Shown: positions 1 through 18,659 of the stretch, piece by piece
Layout: each line of letters starts with the position of its first letter
Numbering within the stretch: position 1 is the first letter of the stretch
From: Takifugu bimaculatus
Lineage: Eukaryota > Chordata > Actinopteri > Tetraodontiformes > Tetraodontidae
Assembly: GCA_004026145.2 (NCBI GenBank)
Contig: CP034994.1
Span: forward strand, 10,638,009 to 10,702,008
Direction of reading: 5' to 3'
Length of the DNA: 64,000 nt
The notes under the pieces: model-generated
The model's database searches: none
Seen by the model: the letters and a program-made list of their open reading frames with translations, nothing else
Told to the model about the DNA's origin: nothing
Program-made: the position numbers and the translations under genes

Positions 1-170
1 TAAAACAGAAGTGGGGGGGATCCCATTTCTACCCATTTCTATCCGTAGATTACCCGCACACCTGTATTTCATGTTTACAGTGAAAATAAAAGGGGATGTT
101 TTTTCCATTTCCGCAGCAGAAGGAAAAACAAGTCTGAGTCAGTATGAATAAAATATGTGAATTGCTTCTG

Positions 171-203
171 ATTAGCATGCTAATAACTAATCGTCATGCT
201 AAT
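171..203. promoter_or_regulatory. POU/homeobox-like palindrome plus repeat
   Basis: Positions 171-184 form a perfect 14-bp palindrome (ATTAGCATGCTAAT), and the half-site ATGCTAAT recurs at 196-203. A second inverted repeat, ATCTTAAT-AC-ATTAAGAT, sits at 396-413. Octamer-like half-sites in head-to-head order are typical of dimeric POU-factor sites. Function as an enhancer of slc6a1 is inferred only from position. Confidence 0.3.
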
Positions 204-1393
204 CAGCTCATTTTGTGGCCTCAGAGTGCAGACTGGTGTTGAGAAATGTCCCTGCAGCTGTGAAATGCACCAGAACTGTGCCATGTCCCTAGAATATGGA
301 GGAGAGAGAAGATGGAGGGCAGGGTCAGCTGTTATTACGTAACCACACTTGTGTGAGAGGCATATTGGCCCGACTCGTTTAGCCCCGAACCTTCAATCTT
401 AATACATTAAGATGATTTTACAGCCAGTGGGCCACTAATGAGGAGCAGCCCAAATCTTCAATCTCAGTCAGGAAGACATAAAAAAGGCGCCACCCTTCGC
501 AGAGAAGTCAATTAATGCGCTGGAAAGGAGCAGCGAGCTGAGGCAAAGCGGAGCTGCGGGGTTAGGAGGTCAGCTGGCTGCGCATGCATGCCACCAGCCT
601 ATTGGACATGCCTGCGTGCGCCATCAGCAGGTGTATAAATATGTGCCATGTTTCACACTCCCATATCCGAGAGGGCGGCGGCCCAGATGGGACTTTAAAC
701 GCCGCATTTCATGTGGTATCATTTAGTAGGTTAGTTCACCCCTCATTGGTTCGCCATCTGGCGCCCTCTCAGCCTCCACAGTTCACACAAGTGCCTGAAC
801 GTTTCCAGGAGTTCAACACGCAGCGGCATGAGAGACGTGCGCGGACGCGTCCTCATTTTAAACAAAGCACGGCCGCCGTGACGTGACATCGCCGTTCACG
901 CAAAGAAACTCGCGAATATAGTCAAGCAAAATCAAACAAGTGGGCCTAAAATGGTGGCGGATCACTTACCGTGCCACTTCAGACCGCTCCTTAAAGTTTT
1001 TTTTGTTTTTTGCAGTCGGCTGCTTTGAAAGAAGGGATGAAATGGAAATTCCACGACGCGCTCCTCTCCTCGCTGATTTGCGTCCCAGCTCTCCCTTTTT
1101 CTTGGCTTTCTGTTTTTATTTATAATCCATGCTTTTTACTCCTCGCATAAGCACCCCCTCATATGTGGAAGACGTCTGTCTGAGCACGGAAACAGGCGGA
1201 CTCAGACCACCAGCCAGCGTTCCCTCCCTTTATTGACGGGCTCCGTTTATCACTGTTTGCCAAATTTGCAGGCAGACGCCAAATCCACGCGTTTGGACTT
1301 GGCAGTGCTGCTTATATTAGCCTCCATATGTTTTTGCACCTTCGCCATACATTTGAATACTGTAGGGGAGGGGGTGTTCTTTTCTATCGAGGT

Positions 1394-1416
1394 GGGGGGG
1401 GGGGGGGGGGGGGGGG
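1394..1416. repeat. poly-G tract, 23 bases
   Basis: An uninterrupted run of 23 G on the + strand. Runs of this kind can form G-quadruplexes and are also frequent places for length errors in assemblies. Confidence 0.9.
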
Positions 1417-3174
1417 TCACATTTTGTGATGCGGGACGCAGAAGAATTTGTTGTTTTTCCCTCCACATTAATGGTCGTTAAATGATAAAAGTGAATGGGG
1501 GGAAAAATGCATTAATTATCTTTACTGGCATCGTGGACGGTGGCACTTTCAGTCTGTTTGCAGGAATTATTAAATTTGCATGTCTGTGTGGCAAAAAGGG
1601 GGGTGGGGGGGGGTTCTTTATTAAAATGTTGGAATTTTCACTATTCCAACATTTTTACACGTTTGAAATGATAAACAAATAATAAAAAATAAAAATGCTG
1701 TCAAGTGTAGCCTTGCAGCCAATGGATGAGGATGAAGAGGAGGAGGGAGGGCGACTTTGAGATGACATTGAGGCTGTGTAGATGGGAGTTGAGTCTCTGG
1801 TTGTTGATGTTAGACAGTCGCACAAGGCGAAGCGGCTGCTGCCCGTGTTGAATCAGCCTCCTCTTCCTCTTCCTCTTCCTCCTCCTGGTCTTCAGCGCTG
1901 TTCCCCGCTGGACAGCTCCTGACTCGGGTTCCTGTGACGCCGCGCGGTCCCGCTAGGTCTTTTAATGGAAGTAAAGCCTATTTATGTTGCAAGAAATACT
2001 GGGAGTTTACAACTTCGTCCACAGGAGGAATCCGCGGATACGTCGCTTCGGGATTCGTGGCAGGCAGCGCGTCCTCGGCGGCACAGATCCCACGTTCACT
2101 GTGAGTAAACCCGGGTGCTGAAATCTTGCGCCTGTCTGTGCGTGCGAGCGTGCGCGTTTGAACCCTCAGACAAGTCTGGTCGCCTCAAGATTCCGCTCGT
2201 CTTCGCAGAGACAGCGGCCGCGACTGCGCTGTGGCCGAGCCCGACGGTATGTTGCTGGGGTCAATATCACGCCTGCACGGCGCGCTCCTGCTCGGATCAA
2301 TCAAACGCGTTATTGATTGTCTGTTGTGTGTTTGCGTGGTGCAAATGTGGAGACGCGTGCTCGCCCGCCTGATAACGCGCCTGGTTGTCGGTGGATCGGA
2401 CAGAACGGCGCGGTTCTGCTTGCAGGCTGATGCGTAAAGCTTTTACGCGTTGGCCAGCCCTTTGTCTCCACTATGCGTGTTCGGTGCCAGTTTGTTTGAG
2501 ACAGCTCTGTATCCCCGCTGCTTCTAATTCTGTACGCGGGGAACTGTCAGGAGAACCCGCAGGTACTGACTGGTGGACATTGTGCTTCATTCCGAAAGCC
2601 TTTTTTTCTCTTATCCTGCAGCGCCTTTTGCGCTATAAGTGCGTATTTTGGATCCTGAAAATCGCGTTAAAGTTTTTTTTTGTCTTTTTTAATTGATATT
2701 TTCGTTAATGACATACCGGTATTTAATTGCTAATAATGCGCGTTTTGGCTGTTGTCAGTGTGCGTCGTATGTTTATTTTTGAATAGAAGTCATGCATGAC
2801 CGTTTGTTTTTTTTCTATATTCTTGGCGTTTATTGAATTCGACATCTCATTTTATCGGCGATTTATATTTCTAGAACACATTTTATGATATGTAAATTTG
2901 GGGTCATCTTAATTCATTTCCCATCGCTGCAAACCGATGAGTGAAGGTGTAAATTCGGTGCAAAATATATCCAAATCAGCTCAAGTCACCGCAGATTTCA
3001 GCGCAGTCTGTTTTCACGATTCCAGGTTAACAGCGACTGACGAGTGCGCGCACAGGCTTCATTTCCAGACATTCGGTCCAGAGGTTAGGTCTCAAAACCG
3101 CGAAGCTGCTGTCTACGTGGACTGGTGCTGAAGCCTCCCGTCCGACTGCCAGGACCTCTGCCAAATCCAGAGAC

Positions 3175-8489
<5,315 letters not shown>

Positions 8490-10335
8490 GTGACAAAGAA
8501 ACCCTCATGGAGCATGTAGACAAAAGAGAACATTACAAAGGACTTCTAAGATTTTATTTGATTCACCTACCTCCAGGGGAAATATGTGATCAAAACAGAT
8601 TTTCAAACCATGTTTCATTTTCGTTTTCCTTCATTTGTAAACCCGGACCAACGATGTCTTATTGTTGGTTTGCATTCTCAAAACAATATCAGAGACTGTT
8701 AGTGTTCGCAACCATAAATCAGAGTTTTAAAAAAAAAAGTAAACATACTGTGTAATACTGTGAGAAAAGAAAAAGAAAACCTAGAGATATAGATTAGAAA
8801 TTTGTTGAATATCTTTATGAATCAAGTAAATACCGTGTGAATATCGTAGATGAAGTAGTGAACAAAATTGACATCACAGAAGAGCGAGGAGATGGCGTCA
8901 ATTTTATTGTGGATGTTTACCGAACCTCGCGCAGTTGTCTCTTTTCCGAAGCGTTGCACTCTGTGAGGCTAGCTACGATGCCACGAGGCAGGTGGGAGTG
9001 GGGTTGGGGGGCTCGGAGTAAGCACAATGCCAGTCAAAAGTTCACGTTTAGGAGCTCTGGAGCAAACCAGTCTTATGTGTGAGAGAGACTGTTACTTTTC
9101 TGTTCCTTCCTTTTTGTCGGTGAAAAAAGGGAAATCTTTTACGTGATTGAGACATTTTTAGAATTATTTTTAGGATGTTTTCTACTATATGTGTCGTGAT
9201 GGAGGACCAAAATCAATAGGAAGCAAAAAACTATGCCATTTAGTGTCCGGTTGGAAAAAGCACAGGGTACATAGAAGAATGCTTAAAAAAATGCTAAAAA
9301 AAAAAAAAAAAAAACAGGGTTAGAAAAGTGATTTTGAAATCTTGACTACCCCTTATTGCTGACAGTCAATCCTGTTTACGTTTTGCATGCTCTCCTCAGG
9401 AACATCAGTGGAAAAAAAAAAACTGAAATGTCTCCTGACAAACTAAAAAAAAAACAAAGAAGAAGAGAAGGCCTTAAGCCAGTGCATCAATTCCAGCAAA
9501 GCCATAGTCTGTTTACACGACTGGGCGCGATTACAAAACACAACTTTGTATGTGAGCACAAAAACCTGGACCAACTCCGTGTCGTCATTTTTTGTTCATG
9601 TGTAACGATCAATTATACTTTGATCGGTATGTATTCAGCAATACATATGTAGGTGTACGTGTGCGGGCCGGTTAGCGGGTGGCCTCTTTCCCTTTTTGTT
9701 TCCGTTGTCTTTGCTTTAATAGTGAAAAGCACAAAGCTTTAATTTTCCCAGACTTTCGCCATGGCGTGTTCGGACAATGTCAGTTTGCTTCTTTATGGCA
9801 GCTACCGCGAGAGGAATCCGGCCGAGGCAGACCATGTTTACGTTGAGAAAAAGGAAAACAAAAAAAAAAAAGCAAAGCAACTGAGCGAAAATGTGAAATG
9901 GCTACGGTTCATGTCCTGTGAATTTTGTATAAAGTAACTCTACCGCAGTTTTTCTCTGGAACTTTGTTGTAAAACCGTACTGTGTAAAACATGTAACTGT
10001 GAATGTCTGTATTACATTGGAAGTTATCGTTTAATGTTAAAAAAAATGGAGTTGCTGTTTTCTGCAATAATATTTTGATCACAGAAGCTAAAGCACATAT
10101 CTTACAGAAATATATGAGATGATGATGACAATGAAGATTATGACGATTATATTAAAAATAGAAACTATGTCTAGTAAAGCAACATTGTTTTGTATATTTT
10201 TAACTGTCTCACTGCCTAATGTAAAACATAATATAAACATGATATGTATCTAAATGGTGTCACATGATAAAGCACGATTGTTATGTTATACAAACAGAAA
10301 AAGACTGAAAAATAAAGAGTTATAGAAAATATAAA
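8490..10335 (+). other. slc6a1: slc6a1 3' UTR
   Basis: AT-rich sequence downstream of the TAG stop with no credible open frame. It contains an A19 tract at 9296-9314. The last good polyadenylation hexamer is AATAAA at 10311-10316, after which base composition changes, so the mRNA probably ends near 10330. Confidence 0.65.
10311..10316 (+). terminator. slc6a1 polyadenylation signal
   Basis: Canonical AATAAA in an AT-rich context, the last one before the GC-richer intergenic block. The site of cleavage itself is not visible. Confidence 0.55.
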
Positions 10336-12239
10336 TTCAATATCAGCCTGTGTGTTTAAAGTAGCAGCTTTTCCGGTCGTGAAATTGGGTCACCCCCAAC
10401 GAGCCAATCAGGCGAACGCTGATGCTGAATCCTCCTCTGATTGGCTATTGTTCCACTACAGATGAATCCCGATGTTGTTGGGGGGGTATGTGTTGCTTAG
10501 ATGGGACACCAGGTAGGACTGGTAAACCCAATCCAGAGTTACCAGTGCTCGTGGTTGGAAAATGGAGCTCTGTCCGTGGGGGGTTAGGAAAAACAAAATT
10601 TAACATGGCCACGGGGAAACAAAAAGACACATCAAAGGAGGAAACGGCGTCTGGAGCTTTTCCTCGTGTCTTAAACCCAAGATGATAGAGAGGCCATGAA
10701 AAACACCAGAAAAGAGTGCTTGCCCCGGAGCCTGGCGAGCCCACCCGCTCCTCTTACAGCCCCTCGTTTATCTGTGCCTCCCCCCGTCCTCTTGCAGTTG
10801 CTGCTTCCATTAGCTTCCAGTATGATAAAAGAGACGGCACCAGCTGACACCACCACAATGACTCACCATGGATAAAAGAATGAGATGTCCCCTCTAGTAG
10901 CTTGTAGTGATCAGTTTGTGTGCGTGTGTGAAAGAATGGAGGGGGGGGGGGTGGCATCCACACAAAGCTGCGTATCTGAGCGGGTTTGAATAATGTCCCG
11001 AACAGCAGCTAATATGAATCCACCCCTGATGGATGGCTCGGTGGCCTCCTTTGGTCCCAGTTGTGTAATTTAGCATCATTACCAACGAAAACCAGTCAGC
11101 GGCCTGACATCCCCAACTGATGTCTTATCAGGGCAGGAGCCATCGATCATCATTTTCAGAAGGGTTGGCCGGATGGAGGAAGGTCTCAATTATTTGGAAG
11201 CGGCGGAGCCAAATAAAATCAGTTCTTCTTGGGGGATAATGGGTTAAGTACAAATATAAAGGTGAAAAAAATGTGGGTTGCTTTTCAGACATTTGTAAGA
11301 TCCTGTACAACAATCACACTTCAACAATGTTGCACGATTTGTCACCTGTCAGGTTGCTCTAATCAGGGTTCCCTGGGGGGGCCTCTGCAGGGAGAGCCGC
11401 AACAACATCCACATATAAGCCGTCCATACCCACGTCCGTCTGGATTCCCGGGACTGATCCAGCACGTCAGCGCTCCAGCTTGGTTCACACTGCTGAAGTC
11501 ACCTAAAAAGCAGGCGAGTTTGTTCCAAACAGCGATCCTGCCACGTCATCAGCTGTGTTTGTTAAAATCTACACGAGCCAATCAGAGAGCCCTCCATCCT
11601 TTACCTTTAAGATCAGTGGCCGTGACAGGATGAATGGAAAACATGAGAAATAAAGAGATTTTTAAATGAAAGGTAAAAGTCAGGGTTAGGTCTCATCCTG
11701 CCGGTTCTCGTTTCCATGTGAGGTGCCTGTTCTGTAACTAGAACTCTGTTGTGGTGCAGAGTCTCTGGGCTCCATTTTGTGGCCAGGATCTGAGCAAGGG
11801 GACATTGTTTGGTGCTTAGCATTTCTTGGCACCCTCTGTGGCAAGCCTATTTTTAAAGTTAAAAACTGCTCGCAGCGCGGCCGCAGGAGAGGACACTGAA
11901 GAAGCAAACTGGTGATCCATGATGCCTTTATGAAAGGATGAGGGAACGCCACAGCTTATGAGCCGCGGTGATTAATCCTCACAGCCCGGTTGGGGCCAGA
12001 AAGGAGGGTTCCGCTGTGCAGATGAAAAAGCAGATAATTAGGTTTCTACTTTGTTTTTAGCCCCAGCGCCAAAAGACTTACTCGATCGTGCTGTTGTCGG
12101 GTTCACGCCGTTGTCGGGTCAGCGGACCCGCGTCGTATTCCTGATGTGCATGTTCTGTGATCACTGGTGACATTTTCGGCCCGATGCGTTTCGGTTTTTG
12201 CCCCAGACTTGGGTCTGAGGTACGCTCACCCGAGAATTC

Positions 12240-13160
12240 AAAGCAAATACATTAATGAATAACTAATCTTTGCAGATGCATGAATCTGCATATCAATGCA
12301 ATCAGAGGATGTTGTGTGCGTGGCTATTTCCAGCAGAGGGGCTGAGAGGATGTCAAGCATGCAAAGCCTTTCTGCATATATGCTAATTGGGCTCCATCTT
12401 CTAATCTGAATATGAACCTTGCTGGAATTCACTTGTTTCCCGAAAGGACCAGAGTGCACGTGCAAGGAATGCACCGCAGCCTCCCTCCTCATCCACCGCG
12501 TGATCTGGATTCGCCGGCTGCGCCTCCGCACGTGAAGCGGCGTCTGTCTCGTGACGCAGCAGATATTGCGGGCATGTCTGGCAGCGGGGCTGGGAGGTGC
12601 ACGTGGGTGATGTATGCAAATGCAGGATTCTCAAGCAAACGCCAAAGAGGTTACCGTGTCACAAACCCCGAGGGTTTACTGTACTCGCTTTGGGAATATC
12701 TGTGGGTTTAAATGAACAACCCCCCCCCCCTCTTCTGGAACCCGGCAGGCCTCCGGTTTGCTCCCAGCAGCACCCCATCATATGGAGAAAATTGCTTATA
12801 TCTGTGCCATCTGCTGCCCGATGCAAATATTTTACTGTCTGTTAGATACATCAAGAACATGAGAGAGAAGTTGAGGCACAATTTTAGCCAATCAGGAGCC
12901 CCTCCCCTGCTACTCTGTTTGCTGTGGCGCTCGATGTCTTTTGTCACAGCGTATAACATCTCCCCAGTGTGCCAGAGGCTTATGGGGGAGTCATTGTAGA
13001 TTACTGACTGGGTCAGACACTGAATGCAAATCAGGCTGAGGAACAGGCAAAGCCAAGCACAGGAAAGGGAATTAGGGTGAGGGGAAATGTCTGGAAACAA
13101 ATGATTTTTCCCGTTCTGTAAATTATATAAAGGTGCCTCGATGGAAAGCAACGTCAGCCT
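12240..13160. promoter_or_regulatory. candidate enhancer block rich in POU octamers
   Basis: Exact octamers ATGCAAAT occur at 12613-12620, 12821-12828 and 13024-13031. Many near-matches and homeobox-like cores (CTAATT, GCATAT) lie at 12245-12420. Two more exact octamers follow at 13844-13851 and 17558-17565. POU-domain factors bind this sequence. An enhancer role for slc6a1 or vgll4 is inferred. Confidence 0.35.
13124..13133 (+). promoter_or_regulatory. isolated TATA box
   Basis: TATATAAAGG, a near-ideal TATA element, lies inside the intergenic block and points rightward. No coding exon can be linked to it, so it may drive a non-coding transcript or be fortuitous. Confidence 0.25.
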
Positions 13161-16100
13161 CAGAGTGCGAGCCAGGGGGAGGAATTCCACTCTGTGAGCC
13201 AGCGCTGCTCCTCAACCGAGCTGTCACGCACAGTGGGCGCTCTGGACGACCCGCACCGATATGGAGCCAGCGAGAAGAAGAAGAAGAAGCTGCTTGAATG
13301 GCTCCTTCTGGAGTTCCTGCCCAGAGGGACTCGCGGCCCCGTCCTCCATCCCGAGCTTTTCCAATAGATGGCGAATTGAAAACATTGATTTCTCTCCTGC
13401 CCCCTTACAGAAATGACAGAAACTCTGTTTTAATCAAATATATACATATGAAGCCTACTGACTCCTCCAGTGTGTGCACATGTGTGTAGCTGCATTTGCA
13501 CAGGAAGCTACCAGTGATTCCCAGTGCGGGAATGTGTGCAAATATTCCGGTTAGGAACGCCACAAAGACTAGATGAGGCGGCCGCTCCGGGCGCAGCTTT
13601 AGTAAAGATCTGCATTCTAAATAAGTTCCAGCACACATTTCAGTCTCCAGGACGTGAGCCTGGCGCTGCAGCTTACTCCAGATGGGGATTTCATGAGCGT
13701 GTCTTAGCGAGTTGATCAGGAATATTGATCACCCAGACCTGTGCTACTCTATTTTTCTGCTGTAAATCTGTGAAAGTGCTTCACGCGTTCGTGGACGGTG
13801 TTTGTCTGTGAGCTAATGTTGATTATTTTGTGCACATCGTTACATGCAAATGAAGCCGGGCGACCTTCACACGTGCTCCGCATGCATTATCCTTACTGTT
13901 GCATGACATTTTCACTCATGTAGTTATGCCCTTGACTGCACATTATGACTGCACCCAATAAGACAGATATTTAAGCCAACCCCCATGCGTAAATACCAGC
14001 ACCCCCCCCCTCCCTCTATGAACGCAGGAAGAAAAATGAGGCAAACGCATGAGACGTGCGCGACGACAGACATTTTGGAGACACGTTAAGACGCCGTTTA
14101 CTCCTTCTGACACACACAGGAAACTTTTGTGGAAGCGCTGCCGTATGCAAACTAGCTCATTCACTCCCTGTCGACCTCATTTGCTTCCTTGAACAACACA
14201 CACAGGCTCACAGTCGGGCTCACAGGATGATTAAGAGGTCCGAGGGCCTCCGGGCGCACTTGGACTTGGGCGGCTGTGAATCAGGACTGTGATGTGGGGC
14301 TTGCTTTCTATTCAAAGCTGTCACAGAAGTTTTGGGATTGTCCTCGCTGATGAGGGAGTTCAGCCAGGCCAGAGCCACAGAGGCTGCATCGGTCCGTCCT
14401 CGCCTGTCCTTGGGCGTCCCCTACTTGCCCTGCCCTGAGCTAAACAGCGATAGGTAAGAGACACCATGAGTTAGAGGAGCAGTAACATTTTAAGAAAGTG
14501 GAGTGAACAACAGCTGGGTAAACCCCAAAGTGCAATCGAGACCATAAAACACCAAACAATCCAGGTTTTGGAGCTCTTAGATGTGGTCTTGGTATGTGAA
14601 CCTGGTAGGTGCAGCAATACTTGTTCAGGGTGAACTCTTATTAGCAGGTTAGCTGCAGCTCCAAAACGGAAGAGTCCAAAGTGAGTGTAGGACAGAGGTC
14701 ATCGAGGTAGCCTGGTGAGGTTCCTGGGTCCCAGGTGAAAGCAGGTGTCGTCCTGGTAGGACAGAAAACCCTTCTGGCTTGTGAGAGTTGTAGGACTGGC
14801 TTGATGACTGCTGTACTTTCCCAGCCACTCACAAATCACTACTGTTGATGATTCTTTTCACACCTGACCAGCTAGCTCATACACCCACCTTTACCTTCAA
14901 CTGACATCGCCGGCATCGTCGACAGCGCCGCCTCCACTTGAACAACCCCAACTTCATCTGTGAAAGAAAATGGGACGAGCGGCCATAAAGCCAGAGCAGT
15001 TTACCACTGAAATGACCGAAGCCCCCATTCTAGACCCCAGACGCCAACGTGGGGCCGTCACGTAGGCCTGAACATGAGTTGCGGCAAAGCCTTGTACTGG
15101 AATGGCGTCCCTGCGCTCTGTCAAACACGTCCCCTGGCGGAGCCAAATGTGGCGTGTGACACGTCATACCCTATCACGCCGCCTCGCAGATGACCAGCCG
15201 CTTACGTACGCTGCTTGCACCGCTGGACCCCAAACCAGACAGTGTCAGGTGCGATAACGGTTTGAGCGTCAAACCCGCTCTGAAGTCTCGCCCTGCCTCC
15301 CAACTCATTTGACAAAGCTGCAGCCGCCCCGCTCGCCATGTGCACTAGGGCAGCCGTGCGACCGTGCCCTAAAGACGCTTTTATTCCCGGTGCACCTGCA
15401 CGTCCCCCGCGGGCTGAGGTCCAGAGATAAGCACGCTCTTCTGCTCCCTGGGCCCAGTGGAGCGCAGCTCCGGCGATAAGGACCGTCTGTGATGGCGGCT
15501 CTGTGGAGGGAATCAAATCCTGTAGTCTTAGAAAGTCAAAGGCAGCTGTGAAAGATCTACCTACAACCTACATGCAACTTTGTCCAGCTGGATCATGGTG
15601 GAGTTCTAGTGCACCTTTATTTCCTGCCGTTCTTTAACCTGCCCCCCCCCCCGCCATTATTATCTCAATGCTCACTGGTCCAACAACGCCCAATGGCGTT
15701 GTTTAGCCACCATTTCATCCACAGGTTGTTTCCATTCTGTAGCATTAGGTCGGCCTGCGTGTTGAGCAGAGAAGCCCAAACCAGCGGAGCGATTTCATCA
15801 TAATTGCTTCATTTTGTCAAGCGAGGAAGGGGGGGGGGGCGGCTCCGTGAATAAAGTGCTGCAGCTGGGTTGAAGATTTTGGGAGGTTTTTTTTTGATGT
15901 GACACCATTTTCTTTTATTGATATCCGTGTTTGTCACCTCCTTTGATGTTTCCGCTTTGATGTGCGCTTATCAAAGGAAATAACCGCGCGCAGGAACATC
16001 TGAACAAAAGAGCACAAACGCGACGTGTAAGATCTCTGCGCCTGGAGCGTCTCTGTCACATCGTGGTCTGGTCTCTAACCTAGTTGGCTTTTTCCTTTTC

Positions 16101-17244
16101 CATTAAAGCCTCTGATCATTTTCACGTTTGCGCCGTTTTCGACATGAAGCAGAACGCCGGAGTCGAGATTCCACCGGAAAATCTCAGTGCAAAACAATGT
16201 GCTGAAGACGGGGGGAAGAACAGCAAGGAGCAATTTTTCCTCTGCTGGATTGTTCTCTTTGATCCGGAGTGCAGTGAAAGGAGGGCATTATGTAACATCT
16301 TCAGCACACACATGGCCGACTGTGTGACTGCCAAGCACACGGGGGGAGTGGTGGCGGCGGCGGCGGCGGCGCAGGGGTGCTGTGGGCAGGCGACAGCAGT
16401 ATAGTCGATGTAGATTTAGCAGATGTGGGGGAGAATGGGTGCTTGTTCGTATTGGTCTTTGGTCATTTCCCCTCTTAAGGCTGCTCAGCGGAGCGGCTCT
16501 AACATCGACTCTAACAAACCCAATAATGAGACATGAGAGAGCCCTTTAGTGATGATTCAGACGTTTATCTGCTGCTACACGGCCAAAACAGTCTATTCTA
16601 CCCAGGCTGCTGTCGAAGGAGGAAATTACACGGGGTCCCGATCCTCCTGAATCCTGTAGCTAGCGAGAAATACTAGCCCAACATTTGTGTGACCTAATTG
16701 GAAGCGATTCATTATCTGGAAGGAGCAAAAGAGGCGGCAGAATGATTCCGTTGGGCAGGCAGATGATCCTCTAAATCAATCATTTCTACACAATCCATAA
16801 TACATAGACGTCGCCGACGAGCCACGCGGCTACACGAGCGTGTTCACCAGACCAGGACCGAGACGGAAGGGAGACGTATGAGTAGAAACCTGCCAGATCG
16901 ATGTGCCAGTGCAGGCCGAGCGCACGAGGACCTTCTCAGTGGAGGAGCCGTCTCGGCTGATGGACGTGAGGAAAAGGCAGAGGATGATTGGTAGAGTGTG
17001 TCGGCGGTGTTGTGCAACAGGGAGCTGATGCTGAGACGGCCTGACAGGGTCTGGTTCTGTTCGCTGCGAGACTGATCGGGAGTGACCGCGTTGTCTTCCC
17101 TTCCCTCCGCAAAGGTTACGCCATTGCCAGCAGTCCTCATGACACAATGAGCCGCCATAGGTGGAGGCAGAGGCCCCTCGTCAGGTCCCAAAACTGCGTC
17201 CGCGACTCCGTGACGTGTGCGAGAGCCCTTTACGGCGAACGGGT

Positions 17245-17262
17245 GGGGGGGGGGGGGGGGGG
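17245..17262. repeat. poly-G tract, 18 bases
   Basis: An uninterrupted run of 18 G in intergenic DNA. Confidence 0.9.
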
Positions 17263-18510
17263 ATCTCAATAATTTCCCCCTTCCGGTTTGGGACCTTTGG
17301 TAAAGTTGCGGCTGCGTTTTCCAAATGACGTGCTCGGTAATCGGGTGTGTTGGGCTGTCAGCTCAGGGTGCACGATCTTGCCAACATGACTCAAGTGTGC
17401 CCCTGAGCCGCTTCTTCCCCGTGCATCCACTCCAGTCGCTTGTATGATCTATTTTAGATTCTTTTGCCCAAGGATGTGCGCGCACCCTCACAGCAGAGAG
17501 CCACAGAAATAAGAGGAGGGGGAGAATGGATAATATTCAAATAATCTACAGGCAATCATGCAAATTCCCCAGACGGTGCGCACTCGGGGATGCTGCTGGA
17601 TCGGGGGTGCAGCCGCTTGCGCTAGCCATGCACAGCAAATTTGGAATTATGCAAAGGAAGAACGGGATCTGCGCCGACCATTTGTGCGGGCTAACGTGCA
17701 CGCAACGTGTGAGTCAACGCTGCGCGGGCCACGTTAGAGCCTTTCATTTACTGAACTGGATTAATCCGATCTGCATGCCATTCCCAGGATGCATTGTGCC
17801 ACACTGGTTCCATGGGTTGCTTCCGTTCACATATCCGAGAGAGTAAACAGGAGAGGACAGTGTTTAACGTACGTGTCTGGGAGCAGCACAGTCCATCCTG
17901 TTACAGCCCGAACAGGAGGCGGCCGCTCAGAGACCAGTCCTCCATCTCGGGCGCAGATGTCGCGCTCCTTGTGGCCCTCGCACACTGAAGGGGCCGCGCC
18001 GGATCTGGCACGACCCTGATGTGTCATCTCGATTTAGGCGCTAGCTCCGCGTCGGCCCACCGACGTGGCCCCGATGTCCACGTGCTCTGGTCTCCGTAAT
18101 CCTGCTGGAGCTTCTTTCGGGAGGCTGGCGAATGCGGGGTCTAATCTTGTGGAGGCACCGGTCAGTTGGGGGTGGGGGGCAGATTTGAAGCAGAGGGGAG
18201 AGAGCTACAAGAACTACATTGAAGAGGAGGTGGGGTCTGTCTGAAAGGTGTCTTTTGGAGTAAATTCGAATGAGCTGAAATCAACTGGAAGCATTTACAT
18301 CTGGAGTTTCCCATTCTACGGGTGGTGGGTGGGTGGGGGTCATGACGGGTAAAAACTGAACATAATCTTGTAGGTTATCCAGAAATACGCTTTAAAATAA
18401 CTGACAGGCTGAATGCGTGCAGCATTCATATCAATCTCCCCAGTATTCTGACGCTCGGGGTTTTGTTTGGTCTCCAGGGACGGAGAAGGGGGAGCAAAGG
18501 CGGTTCAACA

Positions 18511-18524
18511 GCGCCGCCTGCTGG
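18511..18524 (-). promoter_or_regulatory. CTCF-like motif
   Basis: The + strand reads GCGCCGCCTGCTGG, the reverse complement of a CCANCAGNNGGCG-type CTCF core. It lies about 500 bases beyond the vgll4 3' end. Binding is not shown. Confidence 0.3.
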
Positions 18525-18659
18525 TGGAAACGCAAAAAACAGCCGGAGCCTTTATTTCATCAGTGGAGGACTCAGGTCATGTTTTTGTCCCGTGGCTTCA
18601 GTGTTTGTTTTTTATTCCGATTAAAGAAAAATAACTTAATTGTGTAGCGGTAATTGTTG

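Larger units (their letters stand above)
1..3174 (+). other. slc6a1 upstream and 5' leader region
   Basis: No convincing protein-coding exon is visible; the open frames here are short and G-rich or unlike known proteins. The first 500 bases hold homeobox/POU-like motifs (see the palindrome entry). A good splice donor (CACT|GTGAGTAA) at 2100/2101 and a possible acceptor at 3151-3152 suggest a non-coding first exon ending at 2100, with an intron reaching to just before the slc6a1 start codon. The transcription start is not identifiable by eye. A pure G tract lies at 1394-1416. Confidence 0.45.

Noticed and set aside
16830..17269. Two overlapping reverse open frames of 105 and 141 codons
   Set aside because: Neither resembles a known family; one runs into the translation of a G18 tract; no supporting exon chain.
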